A DNA stretch of 28,409 nt from positions 957 through 29,365 of the forward strand of contig DBEP01000080.1 in the NCBI GenBank assembly GCA_002294045.1, given 5' to 3'. Positions 9,062 to 15,269 of this stretch are shown here, one piece after another. Both the position numbers and the translations under genes were made by a program. The notes under the pieces were generated by a model. That model did no database searches. It was given only the letters and a program-made list of their open reading frames with translations, and was not told the DNA's origin. This stretch comes from Lachnoclostridium sp. UBA903 (GTDB taxonomy: Bacteria > Bacillota > Clostridia > Lachnospirales > Lachnospiraceae). How positions within the stretch are numbered: the stretch's first letter is position 1; each line of letters opens with the position of its first letter.

Positions 9062-9378
9062 CCTTTTCATGGCAGGCTTTTATCATGAATCGGCTGAATA
9101 CAGCCGGCATATTATTTGCCTTAACTCTCAGATTGGGCTTGTTGAATCACAAAGCCGTTACCGGCTTTATGATTCGGCAGGAGGATCTTCCCAATGCAAA
9201 AGTCTCCCAACTACCTCCGGAAGCTGCCTTCTTCCCGGGATTATTCTCCATCCTGTGTTTGCCCTGGGCAAATAACCCGGTAATCTTATCACTTTCTTAT
9301 TCCTTAAGGCATATACTGGAAGTGATAATTATTTTAAGGATATCGCAGGCTTGCCTGCGATATGCAATGGATGTGAGC
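9062..9378 (+). other. Intergenic region between the importer operon and sleC
   Basis: About 317 bases. An open frame continues upstream from sleC through this region, but it has no ribosome site and low-complexity content, so I do not treat it as coding. A small hairpin CGGCTG-AATA-CAGCCG (9091-9106) lacks a good T run and is at best a weak terminator for the importer operon. CATATACT (9310-9317) fits the mother-cell sigma-E -10 pattern CATAYANT, but no convincing -35 is visible. A 24-base palindrome (9340-9363) sits just before the sleC start. Confidence 0.5.
9340..9363. promoter_or_regulatory. Perfect palindrome just upstream of sleC
   Basis: ATATCGCAGGC and GCCTGCGATAT form perfect 11-base arms around TT. 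The second arm ends 15 bases before the ATG at 9379 and 3 bases before an alternative ATG at 9367. No T run follows. It could be an operator or an mRNA hairpin near the ribosome site of sleC. A terminator for the upstream operon is less likely. Confidence 0.4.
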
Positions 9379-10353
9379 ATGAATATAAAAGAATATTATA
9401 GGAAGAATGCCGGGTCTTATTTCTATCCTGATTTAAGAAAATATCCCCGCAATGACGGATACGGCATAAGTCCCAGGGTCTATCCGGCACAGATGGAGAC
9501 ACAATCCTTTGGTACGCTGCAGGTAAATTGTGTAACTCAGACAGGATTCCGGCCGATTCCGGATGCCACGGTAAGAATCTCATATACCGGAGATCCTACG
9601 TCCACGATAGAAGAACTGACTACGGATGAAGTGGGACGCACGGAAGAAATTCAATTACCGACGCCTCCGCTGGAATACAGTCTGGATCCGGAGATCTTTG
9701 ATCAGCCCTATTCGGAATATACCATAGATGTGACGGCACCCGGCTTTGAAAGGGTTGATGTCAGCGGAACCCAGTTACTGCCGGACGTAACGGCAATCCA
9801 ACCCGTTGAAATGGTTCCGTTACCAGAAGCGGAACGAGCCGAAGAAGTATTTGTAATACCTCCCCATACCCTTTATGGCGATTATCCGCCTAAAATTGCG
9901 GAATCGGAGATTAAGCCCACGGCAGAAACCGGTGAAATAGTACTGAGAAATGTTGTAGTACCGGAATTTGTTATTGTCCATGACGGGCCGCCTACGGATA
10001 CGTCGGCTGCAAATTATTATATACGGTACAGGGATTATATTAAGAACGTTGCTTCCAGTGAAATCTATGCAACCTGGCCGGAAGCAACTATTTTAGCCAA
10101 TATTTTGGCCATTATGTCCTTTACTTTAAACAGGGTATTTACGGAGTGGTATCGGAATCAGGGATATAATTTTACCATTACGTCGTCCACAGCTTTTGAC
10201 CATAAATGGATGAGAGGCAGAAATATTTATGATAACATAGGTTTAGCGGTGGATCAGGTCTTTAACAATTATTTGTCAAGGCCAAATGTGAGGCAGCCCA
10301 TTCTGACACAATACTGTGACGGAAGAAATGTTACCTGCCCCGGGTGGATGACC
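9379..10353 (+). CDS. sleC: sleC 5' part: spore cortex-lytic enzyme interrupted by element
   Basis: 325 codons from ATG 9379 (GGATG about 6 bases upstream; ATG 9367 is an alternative). Residues about 25-140 form a pro-region with a beta-rich fold (FGTLQVNCVTQTGFRPIPDA). The family stretch VIPPHTLYGDYPPKIAES follows. From about 215 there is a SpoIID-like lytic transglycosylase domain (VASSEIYATWPEA, likely catalytic E228). Reading stops matching the family exactly at GWMT (10345-10353), where the direct repeat begins; the peptidoglycan-binding half resumes at 13272. Joined, the protein is about 450 residues, close to clostridial SleC. SleC degrades spore cortex peptidoglycan at germination after cleavage of its pro-region by Csp proteases (established in Clostridium perfringens and Clostridioides difficile). 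Q141 lies where such processing could occur (inference). Without excision, 52 element-encoded residues would be added before a stop at 10510. Confidence 0.85.
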
Positions 10354-10368
10354 TTATGGCAGCAGGGT
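10341..10368. other. Left attachment site (attL) of the sleC element
   Basis: Host sequence CGGGT, core GGATGACC (10346-10353), then element arm TGGCAGCAGGGT (10357-10368) after a 3-base gap. The arm also encodes the C-terminal residues and stop of the recombinase on the minus strand. It is the imperfect inverse of the right-end arm at 13249-13260 (9 of 12 positions). Confidence 0.75.
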
Positions 10369-11820
10369 ATTATAATCAAAATAAATATCCAGAAATCCTT
10401 CCTTTTTATTAAATACCATTTTTTTTATTATGGATTTCAGGGCATTGTTTTTTATTCCGTTGTCAATGGCATCGGAAATAATAATTTCATAAACACTCTT
10501 AATTGGATTTAACGGTTCGTTCTCATTATCGGACGTATTTCGGTTTTTAAGGCTTTCCAGCCGTTCTTCCAGCAGGCTTTGTTCTTTTTGCAGAGCGGAC
10601 TTATTTTCCTTATATTCTTTTAAACTGTCAATTCCGTTTATATATGCTTTTTTGATTCTGTTTTCCTTCTCCTTTAATTTAACAACCTGCTGTTTTAATA
10701 AAATTATTTCATCAAATGCTTCATTTTTTATTGCCGAATAACCTGTTTTTCCGGATACAATCACCGTTTCCAACGCTTCCAATACGGAAGGAACCAGTTT
10801 ATTTTCGGAAATACTGTTGCAAACCGGACATTTTCCCTTGGTATAACCATTGCAGCAAAAATGCAGGAACCTGGAATTTTTGGTTCTGGATGCCGTCATG
10901 CTGCGGCCGCAGTTGCAGCATTTTACCATACCGGATAACCAGTGATTATATTCGGTAACCGGTCTTGCTTTCTGGACAGAGGCTTTTTCCCCGCCGATTT
11001 TTTTTTGGGCCTGCTCATACAATTCCTCGGTTATAATAGGCTCATGCTGTCCTTTTACCAATATCCATTCCCATTCATTTTTTACTGTTTTGGTGGCATT
11101 ATGGGTTCTGTTCCAGCGGATATAACCTTTGTACATAGGATTTTTCAGGATATATTCCACGGACCTGCGTTCGAAATCCTTATTCCGTTTTGTTTGGTAT
11201 CCCAATAAATTTAAATATTTTGCAATCTGATAGCAGCTTATATTATCGTAAACATACTTTTGGAAGATTAGTTTTATAATATGAGCTTCCTCCGGTACAA
11301 TAACAGGAAGGTCTCCGGAATGCATTATTTTATAACCCAGAGGAGGATTGGCCTGGTAACCGCCCCGAAGGGCTTTTTCCGTCATTCCTTTCATTACTTC
11401 ATCCGCAAGATTCAGCGAATAATATTCTGCCATAGCCTCCAGCATGGCCTCCAGAATAACGCTGAATTTATCATCTTCCAATTGCTCCGTAATGGATATT
11501 ACTCTGATATCGCATTCTTTTTTTAATAAGGATTTATAGACTATACTGTCTTCCCTGGAACGGCTGAACCGGTCAAAACGATGAACTAAGATAATATCAA
11601 AAGGCTTCGGCTTCTTTTTGGCGGTTGCTATCATTTTCATAAATCCGGGCCGTTTTTCGGCTTTTCTGCCGGACATACCTTCATCCGTAAAAACATATTC
11701 CTGCCTGACCTGTATGTTGTTGTTTCCTGCATATTCCGTTAATAACCGCTTTTGGGCATCAGGGGAGTATTCTGCCTGATCTTCCGTACTGACACGGATA
11801 TATAGTGCCGCAGTGTGCAT
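10354..11820 (-). CDS. Large serine recombinase of the sleC element
   Basis: 488 residues. The N-terminal resolvase domain has YIRVSTEDQ with nucleophile S11 and the arginine-rich VHRFDRFSRSRED segment (about residues 78-90). A recombinase domain (about 160-270) is followed by a zinc ribbon with C301, C304 and C331/C334 plus the C322-C323 pair. A coiled-coil-like stretch (about 365-440) and a C-terminal tail complete it. All parts of a functional large serine recombinase are visible, with no frameshift. The ATG at 11820 has GGAG six bases upstream. Its TAA (10354-10356) directly abuts the core of attL, so its final codons are part of the attachment arm. It is transcribed against sleC. The predicted role is integration of the element and, with a directionality factor, its excision. 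SpoIVCA of the Bacillus subtilis skin element is the functional model. Confidence 0.95.
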   Translation of the reverse strand: MHTAALYIRVSTEDQAEYSPDAQKRLLTEYAGNNNIQVRQEYVFTDEGMSGRKAEKRPGFMKMIATAKKKPKPFDIILVHRFDRFSRSREDSIVYKSLLKKECDIRVISITEQLEDDKFSVILEAMLEAMAEYYSLNLADEVMKGMTEKALRGGYQANPPLGYKIMHSGDLPVIVPEEAHIIKLIFQKYVYDNISCYQIAKYLNLLGYQTKRNKDFERRSVEYILKNPMYKGYIRWNRTHNATKTVKNEWEWILVKGQHEPIITEELYEQAQKKIGGEKASVQKARPVTEYNHWLSGMVKCCNCGRSMTASRTKNSRFLHFCCNGYTKGKCPVCNSISENKLVPSVLEALETVIVSGKTGYSAIKNEAFDEIILLKQQVVKLKEKENRIKKAYINGIDSLKEYKENKSALQKEQSLLEERLESLKNRNTSDNENEPLNPIKSVYEIIISDAIDNGIKNNALKSIIKKMVFNKKEGFLDIYFDYNTLLP

Positions 11821-11974
11821 TTTTTACTCCATTTCTGCGTACGCTTTCTGCGCACCAGCTCCTTACTTGATTATATTTCCGAAAAGCCATAAAAATACCG
11901 CAGAGTGTGTTTGAGCTTAAGGATTTTAAAAGGCAGGAGGGCAATAAGTACAAACCATATCTCATAAATTATTA

Positions 11975-12187
11975 ATGGAGGTGGTAAATATCAATCAGGC
12001 GCTTAAAGTGAGGCTCTACATAAATATGAAAGGCGATTGCCATCCGTGGGAATCGCTGGCGGAAGAAAAACAAAAGGAAATAGGAACAGCTCTCAATGAT
12101 AAAGCATTGAGAGCCGTTGGATATCATCCAGCAGACGGGAATAAAGGAAAGATTAATTTTCCAGCACCCACAAATGCTGATGAATAA
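11975..12187 (+). CDS. Small hypothetical protein of the sleC element
   Basis: At most 70 residues (about 54 if translation starts at ATG 12025), soluble and mostly helical in appearance, with a charged core (WESLAEEKQKEIGTALNDKALRAVGY). The start is uncertain: ATG 11975 lacks an upstream ribosome site, while a GGAGGTGG block (11977-11984) lies just inside the frame. No family is recognised with certainty. It is divergent from the recombinase, 154 bases away, and overlaps the end of the 96-residue ORF on the other strand by 35 bases. Its size and position suit a recombination directionality factor, like the small proteins required to excise the C. difficile skin element and the SP-beta prophage. 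That is inference from context only. Confidence 0.6.
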   Translation: MEVVNINQALKVRLYINMKGDCHPWESLAEEKQKEIGTALNDKALRAVGYHPADGNKGKINFPAPTNADE

Positions 12188-12443
12188 AAAAGGTCAGGTT
12201 AATCTGCTGCTGCCGCTTATTGGTGCTGTATAAGCAGCGATAGGTGGTGCGGCCGATTCCGTCTTTGGTGCAGGCAACACCGTCAATTTTAACCTTGCAG
12301 GCGTTGCCGTATAAGTCTGTCAGGCCAAGGTATACGGGAATAATTTTTCCTGAACGGTTAAAAGAGGCAATTACGGAAACCGGCTGATATTTTTCATAAT
12401 CAATTTTAATATTCAGGTTATTATTGGATTCAAAGAATGGCAT
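12153..12443 (-). CDS. Small hypothetical protein under a LexA-type promoter
   Basis: 96 residues starting MPFFESNNNLNIKIDYEKY. ATG 12443 is chosen because GAGGTG is 7 bases upstream; the in-frame ATG at 12452 has no ribosome site. The sequence alternates hydrophobic and polar residues and looks like a small all-beta protein, with two cysteines and no signal peptide or membrane segment. No family is recognised. Its promoter (12464-12492) carries a near-perfect LexA operator between the -35 and -10 hexamers, so it should be induced by DNA damage. It converges on and overlaps the 70-residue ORF. A role in controlling excision or helping the element survive DNA damage is plausible but speculative. 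Confidence 0.7.
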   Translation of the reverse strand: MPFFESNNNLNIKIDYEKYQPVSVIASFNRSGKIIPVYLGLTDLYGNACKVKIDGVACTKDGIGRTTYRCLYSTNKRQQQINLTFFIHQHLWVLEN

Positions 12444-12463
12444 TATTATCACCTCGCAAGAGA

Positions 12464-12492
12464 ATTATAACAAACATATGTTCGAAACACAA
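12464..12492 (-). promoter_or_regulatory. SOS promoter: LexA box in the spacer of a sigma-A promoter
   Basis: On the minus strand: TTGTGT (12492-12487), a 17-base spacer and TATAAT (12469-12464). The spacer contains CGAACATATGTTTG (12484-12471), which matches the Gram-positive LexA box CGAACATATGTTCG at 13 of 14 positions. The predicted start is about 14 bases before the ATG at 12443, giving a very short leader. Position, spacing and match together are strong. Confidence 0.75.
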
Positions 12493-12531
12493 TGGATATT
12501 ACAGGAAGAAGATATGGATTAAAAGAGGAGC

Positions 12532-12555
12532 GGCCGTCAGGAATACCTGGCGGCC
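12532..12555 (+). terminator. GC-rich hairpin, possible terminator inside the element
   Basis: GGCCGTCAGG and CCTGGCGGCC pair over 10 bp (one G-U) with the loop AATA and are followed by TTATTATG. Stem stability is high, but the downstream T run is short, so efficiency as a terminator is uncertain. Confidence 0.4.
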
Positions 12556-12668
12556 TTATTATGAAAAAATTATGCTTTATTGATGCTCTATATTTATTAT
12601 AGCGTTCATTTATGTACATTGTTTTATGAATTTGTGAAATTACTGTTAAAATTTAAGAAATTCCTGCC

Positions 12669-12725
12669 TGCCGGACTCCGGTATTGACGCGCTGTTACTT
12701 TAGTCACAATTACCGATGGCGCGTC
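12669..12725. repeat. Copy of a dispersed repeat within the sleC element
   Basis: TGCCGGACTCCGGTATTGACGCGC (12669-12692) matches 28386-28409 at most positions (TGCCGGACTCTGGCGCTGACGCGC) before the window ends. The GACGCGC end of the match pairs with GCGCGTC at 12719-12725, suggesting a folded unit of at least 55 bases. Finding it in two unrelated intergenic places indicates a genome-wide repeat family. Confidence 0.5.
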
Positions 12726-12873
12726 GTGTCCATCCAGCACGGAAGGGTTTTAAACCCTTATTGGCTTTGCCGCTGCTTGTTTATACGAATTTATCGGAAA
12801 CGGTCCGTTTTGGAAGGGAATAAATGAATCGCGATAATAATATTTATAAATATGACTTGAATGAGGGGGATAT

Positions 12874-13239
12874 ATGTTTCGAAAATCGAAAAGGAAGAGA
12901 AACACAAATAACTTTATACCGTACAGTAAAAAACTATTGGAGTATTCACGCTTTGAGTGCTGGATTATGACGGTCGCATTATATATTATGCAGGGATTTG
13001 GAATTGATACCGGCGAACTCTATCAGATCTGCCTGGCCAGCTGGGCAGGCTATGCGGTAGCAAAAGCATTGTATTATAATATGGCTAAATCGGATCACCA
13101 GATTCAGCTTCTCAGGAAGGTAGAGCCTGAAACAGCCGGCCGGCTAAAAGATATCCTTAGAGAAAATACCGAAAGAAAATTACTGAAAAACAGTATTGAT
13201 GAAAACGAAGAAAGTGAAAAAGATGAGGAGGGAAATTAA
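12874..13239 (+). CDS. Small membrane protein of the sleC element
   Basis: 121 residues. A strongly basic N-terminus (MFRKSKRKRN) precedes two hydrophobic segments (about 32-48, WIMTVALYIMQGFGI, and 54-72, YQICLASWAGYAVAKALYY). A charged, helical C-terminal tail rich in Glu and Lys follows. GAGGGGG lies 6 bases upstream of ATG 12874. It ends 24 bases before the attR core. The layout resembles small membrane proteins encoded near the holin in clostridial phages, which hints at a phage origin for the element. The function is not recognised. Confidence 0.7.
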   Translation: MFRKSKRKRNTNNFIPYSKKLLEYSRFECWIMTVALYIMQGFGIDTGELYQICLASWAGYAVAKALYYNMAKSDHQIQLLRKVEPETAGRLKDILRENTERKLLKNSIDENEESEKDEEGN

Positions 13240-13248
13240 TACCTTTCT

Positions 13249-13275
13249 ACCCTGTTGCTGTCCGGATGACCCAAT
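13249..13275. other. Right attachment site (attR) of the sleC element
   Basis: Element arm ACCCTGTTGCTG (13249-13260), gap TCC, core GGATGACC (13264-13271), then host sequence CAATGGGG. With the left end joined, the reconstructed attP has 12-base inverted arms placed symmetrically 3 bases either side of the core. The reconstructed attB reads GGGT-GGATGACC-CAAT flanked by CCCC and GGGG. Confidence 0.75.
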
Positions 13276-13649
13276 GGGGCTCTAAACAATTGGGGGATCA
13301 GGGACTCACTGCCATACAGATTATCCGCAATTTCTATGGGTCCGATATGTATATTAATTCTGCAAATGAAGTTGCCGGCGTACCGGCTTCCTGGCCGGGA
13401 GAGAATTTAACCGTTGGTTCCAGGGGAGACAGTGTAATGCAGATACAGGAGCAGTTGAATGCCATCGCCAATGTTTATTCCGTAGTACCGGCAGTTGCCG
13501 TTGACGGTGTATACGGACAGCAGACCGAAAATGCGGTGAGGATATTCCAGCAGACCTTCGGACTGCCGGCTAATGGTATTGTTGATTTTCCTACCTGGTA
13601 CAGGATATCCGAAATATACGTGGCAGTTACCAGAATTGCGGAATTATAA
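13264..13649 (+). CDS. sleC: sleC 3' part: peptidoglycan-binding domain
   Basis: This is the continuation of the interrupted gene, in frame with ATG ACC of the core (13266-13271). It encodes QWGSKQLGDQGLTAIQIIRN, the end of the SpoIID-like domain, and then a peptidoglycan-binding domain (LTVGSRGDSVMQIQEQLN ... AVRIFQQTFGLPANGIVDFP) that ends at VTRIAEL. After excision it supplies 125 residues beyond the core. The ATG at 13266 has no ribosome site, so the fragment is unlikely to be translated alone. A strong terminator follows at 13714-13768. Confidence 0.85.
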
Positions 13650-13713
13650 AAATATAATGTATAAATATAGGAAGGATTATTCATTACCCCATTATTAAAC
13701 CCGAAGCCCGAAT

Positions 13714-13768
13714 GGACTTAATAATTTAAGATGTTTTGCAATATCTTAAAATAATTAAGTCCTTTTTT
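13714..13768 (+). terminator. Intrinsic terminator downstream of sleC
   Basis: A long AT-rich stem: GGACTTAATAATTTAAGAT (13714-13732) pairs with 13743-13762 with one bulged base, and TTTTTT follows (13763-13768). It would end sleC transcription and insulate carA. Confidence 0.85.
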
Positions 13769-13896
13769 CTGTAAATTGCATAGGAATACCTTTATAAAAA
13801 ATATGATATTTTTCTTGATTAAAACGCAGAAATATTTTATAATTATGAATAAATAATGCATAATAATAAATTATATTAAAAAACCAAAATAAGTGC

Positions 13897-13925
13897 TTGT
13901 ATTTTAAAACAAGTTGTGATAGAAT
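13897..13925 (+). promoter_or_regulatory. Weak candidate promoter for carAB
   Basis: TTGTAT, a 17-base spacer and TAGAAT. The -10 matches 5 of 6 bases and the -35 only 3 of 6. It is placed about 190 bases upstream of carA, the only gene it could serve. Confidence 0.3.
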
Positions 13926-14120
13926 TTTAGCAATTTGGGAACCTGTAGGCCAGATATGCGTAAGAAGTATATCCAAAGTATTTTGTGTATGCTTTTTTTT
14001 ACGGGTAAATGCAGCTTGCCACACAGGAATTGGTTACAGGAACATAAGGACGTGTAGTTACAATTGTAGCAGCAGTCACCAATTGTACTATTACTATATT
14101 GAAAGGAACAGGTGGAAGTT

Positions 14121-15269
14121 ATGAAAGCTTTTCTGATATTGGAAGACGGTAATGTCTTTACCGGTAAAAGTATTGGTTCAACCCGGGAGATGATTAGTGA
14201 AATAGTATTCAACACCTCAATGACAGGTTACCTGGAGGTGCTGACGGACCCATCTTACGCAGGCCAGGCGGTTGTTATGACTTATCCGTTAATCGGGAAT
14301 TACGGAATCTGCTATGAAGACATGGAATCGAAAAAGCCGTGGGTGGACGGATATATTGTAAGAGAAATTGCAAGGCGCCCAAGTAACTTCCGAAGTGAGG
14401 ACAGCATTGAGAATTTTTTGAGGAAAAAGGACATACCCGGAATTACCGGAATCGATACGAGGGCCCTGACCAAAATTTTAAGGGAAAAAGGGACCATGAA
14501 CGGTATGATTACTGCCGATGAGAATTTTGTATTGGAAGATGTCATTGGGAAATTAAAAGGACACCAGGTGACCAAGGTAGTTGAAAAGGTAACCCGCAAG
14601 GAGAAAAAGACCTATTATGCCGGAGAATATACACCGGGTGATGCGGACAATGCAAGAAGCGGCCTTAAAATCCATCCATACAGAAAAGGAAACTTCAAGG
14701 TTGCCTTATTGGATTACGGCTGCAAGGATAATATCAAGGACTGCCTGTTAAAAAGAGGTTGTGATGTGACTATCTATCCGGCCTTAACCAAAGCGGAAGA
14801 AATTCTCTCAGATAAACCGGATGGAATTATGCTGTCCAATGGTCCCGGAGATCCCAAAGAATGTACGGATATTATTAAAGAAATCAAGAAAATGTACGAC
14901 AGCAATGTCCCTATTTTTGCTATTTGCCTGGGGCACCAGTTAATGGCACTGGCCAATGGCGGAGATACCAAGAAGTTAAAATACGGTCACAGAGGCGCCA
15001 ATCATCCGGTAAAGGATTTAAAGACCGGAAAGGTATATATATCCTCGCAAAATCATGGTTATGTGGTAGAGGACGGAACCATGAGCGATGATATTGCGGA
15101 AAAAAGTTTTATCAATGCCAATGACGGAACCATAGAAGGATATCATTACTTAGGCAAAAACATATTTACGGTCCAATTTCATCCGGAGGCATGTGCAGGT
15201 CCTCAGGATTCCGAGTTCCTTTTCGATGAGTTTATTCAGATGATGGAGGTACAAGAATGCCAAAGATAG
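14121..15269 (+). CDS. carA: Carbamoyl-phosphate synthase small (glutaminase) subunit
   Basis: 382 residues from ATG 14121. AGGTGG lies 5 bases upstream, and an in-frame GTG at 14112 is rejected because it overlaps that site. The N-terminal CarA domain (1-~130) is followed by a class I glutamine amidotransferase domain. The nucleophile C269 is in ICLGHQ, and H354/E356 in FHPEAC complete the triad. It hydrolyses glutamine and channels ammonia to CarB to make carbamoyl phosphate for pyrimidines and arginine, in the cytoplasm. Its 3' end overlaps carB by 13 bases, so translation is coupled. Confidence 0.97.
   Translation: MKAFLILEDGNVFTGKSIGSTREMISEIVFNTSMTGYLEVLTDPSYAGQAVVMTYPLIGNYGICYEDMESKKPWVDGYIVREIARRPSNFRSEDSIENFLRKKDIPGITGIDTRALTKILREKGTMNGMITADENFVLEDVIGKLKGHQVTKVVEKVTRKEKKTYYAGEYTPGDADNARSGLKIHPYRKGNFKVALLDYGCKDNIKDCLLKRGCDVTIYPALTKAEEILSDKPDGIMLSNGPGDPKECTDIIKEIKKMYDSNVPIFAICLGHQLMALANGGDTKKLKYGHRGANHPVKDLKTGKVYISSQNHGYVVEDGTMSDDIAEKSFINANDGTIEGYHYLGKNIFTVQFHPEACAGPQDSEFLFDEFIQMMEVQECQR

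Larger units (their letters stand above)
12493..12873. other. Noncoding segment of the sleC element
   Basis: About 380 bases without a credible ORF. It holds a GC-rich hairpin (12532-12541 with 12546-12555, loop AATA, one G-U pair) that could end transcription toward the right, although its T run is poor. An inverted repeat GACGCGC/GCGCGTC (12686-12692, 12719-12725) encloses 26 bases. An 8-bp hairpin AAGGGTTT/AAACCCTT lies at 12743-12759. Part of it (12669-12692) resembles the right end of the window and appears to be a dispersed repeat. Confidence 0.5.
10346..13263. mobile_element. sleC-intervening element with large serine recombinase (skin-like)
   Basis: A 2,918-bp insertion inside sleC, bounded by the 8-bp direct repeat GGATGACC (10346-10353 and 13264-13271). 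Deleting from one repeat to the other joins codons GGG TGG ATG ACC to CAA TGG GGC in frame. The repaired stretch CPGWMTQWGSKQLGDQG matches the SleC family pattern. Contents: recombinase (10354-11820, minus), 70-residue ORF (11975-12187, plus), 96-residue ORF (12153-12443, minus, with a LexA-type promoter), a noncoding segment with a dispersed repeat, and a small membrane protein (12874-13239, plus). No capsid or replication genes are present. By analogy with the sigK skin element, I infer excision in the mother cell during sporulation. An accidental, non-excising insertion is possible but less likely, since the recombinase and both att sites look intact. Confidence 0.88.
13650..14120. other. 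Intergenic region between sleC and carA
   Basis: About 470 bases. It contains the sleC terminator (13714-13768), a very AT-rich stretch, a weak sigma-A-like promoter (13897-13925) and a leader of about 190 bases before carA. The leader includes two copies of CAATTGTA (14061-14068 and 14080-14087), the first part of the palindrome TACAATTGTA, which could pair or serve as an operator. I do not recognise a PyrR-binding element or a pyrimidine attenuator. Overlapping open frames here lack ribosome sites and are not called. Confidence 0.55.

Noticed and set aside
9091..9106. Strong terminator for the importer operon
   Set aside because: The stem is only 6 bp and no T run follows, so it was mentioned only as a weak possibility.
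9040..9366. Open frame extending upstream of sleC into the importer operon
   Set aside because: It has no ribosome site, overlaps the end of the ATPase gene, and lacks SleC family sequence before about 9379.
10716..11526. Plus-strand ORFs inside the recombinase gene
   Set aside because: They are antisense shadows of a well-conserved recombinase and have no ribosome sites.
12669..12760. Known riboswitch or tRNA in the sleC element
   Set aside because: The segment folds, but it has no cloverleaf or riboswitch core that I recognise, and it matches another intergenic repeat.
13266..13649. Independent small peptidoglycan-binding protein
   Set aside because: The ATG has no ribosome site and lies inside the att core. 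The frame and motifs continue the upstream sleC part exactly.
14059..14087. Pyrimidine attenuator or PyrR site before carA
   Set aside because: The short CAATTGTA repeats do not form a terminator/antiterminator pair, and no PyrR consensus is recognised.
13755..14215. ORFs in the region before carA
   Set aside because: They are AT-rich, low-complexity frames overlapping the terminator, promoter and carA start, with no ribosome sites.
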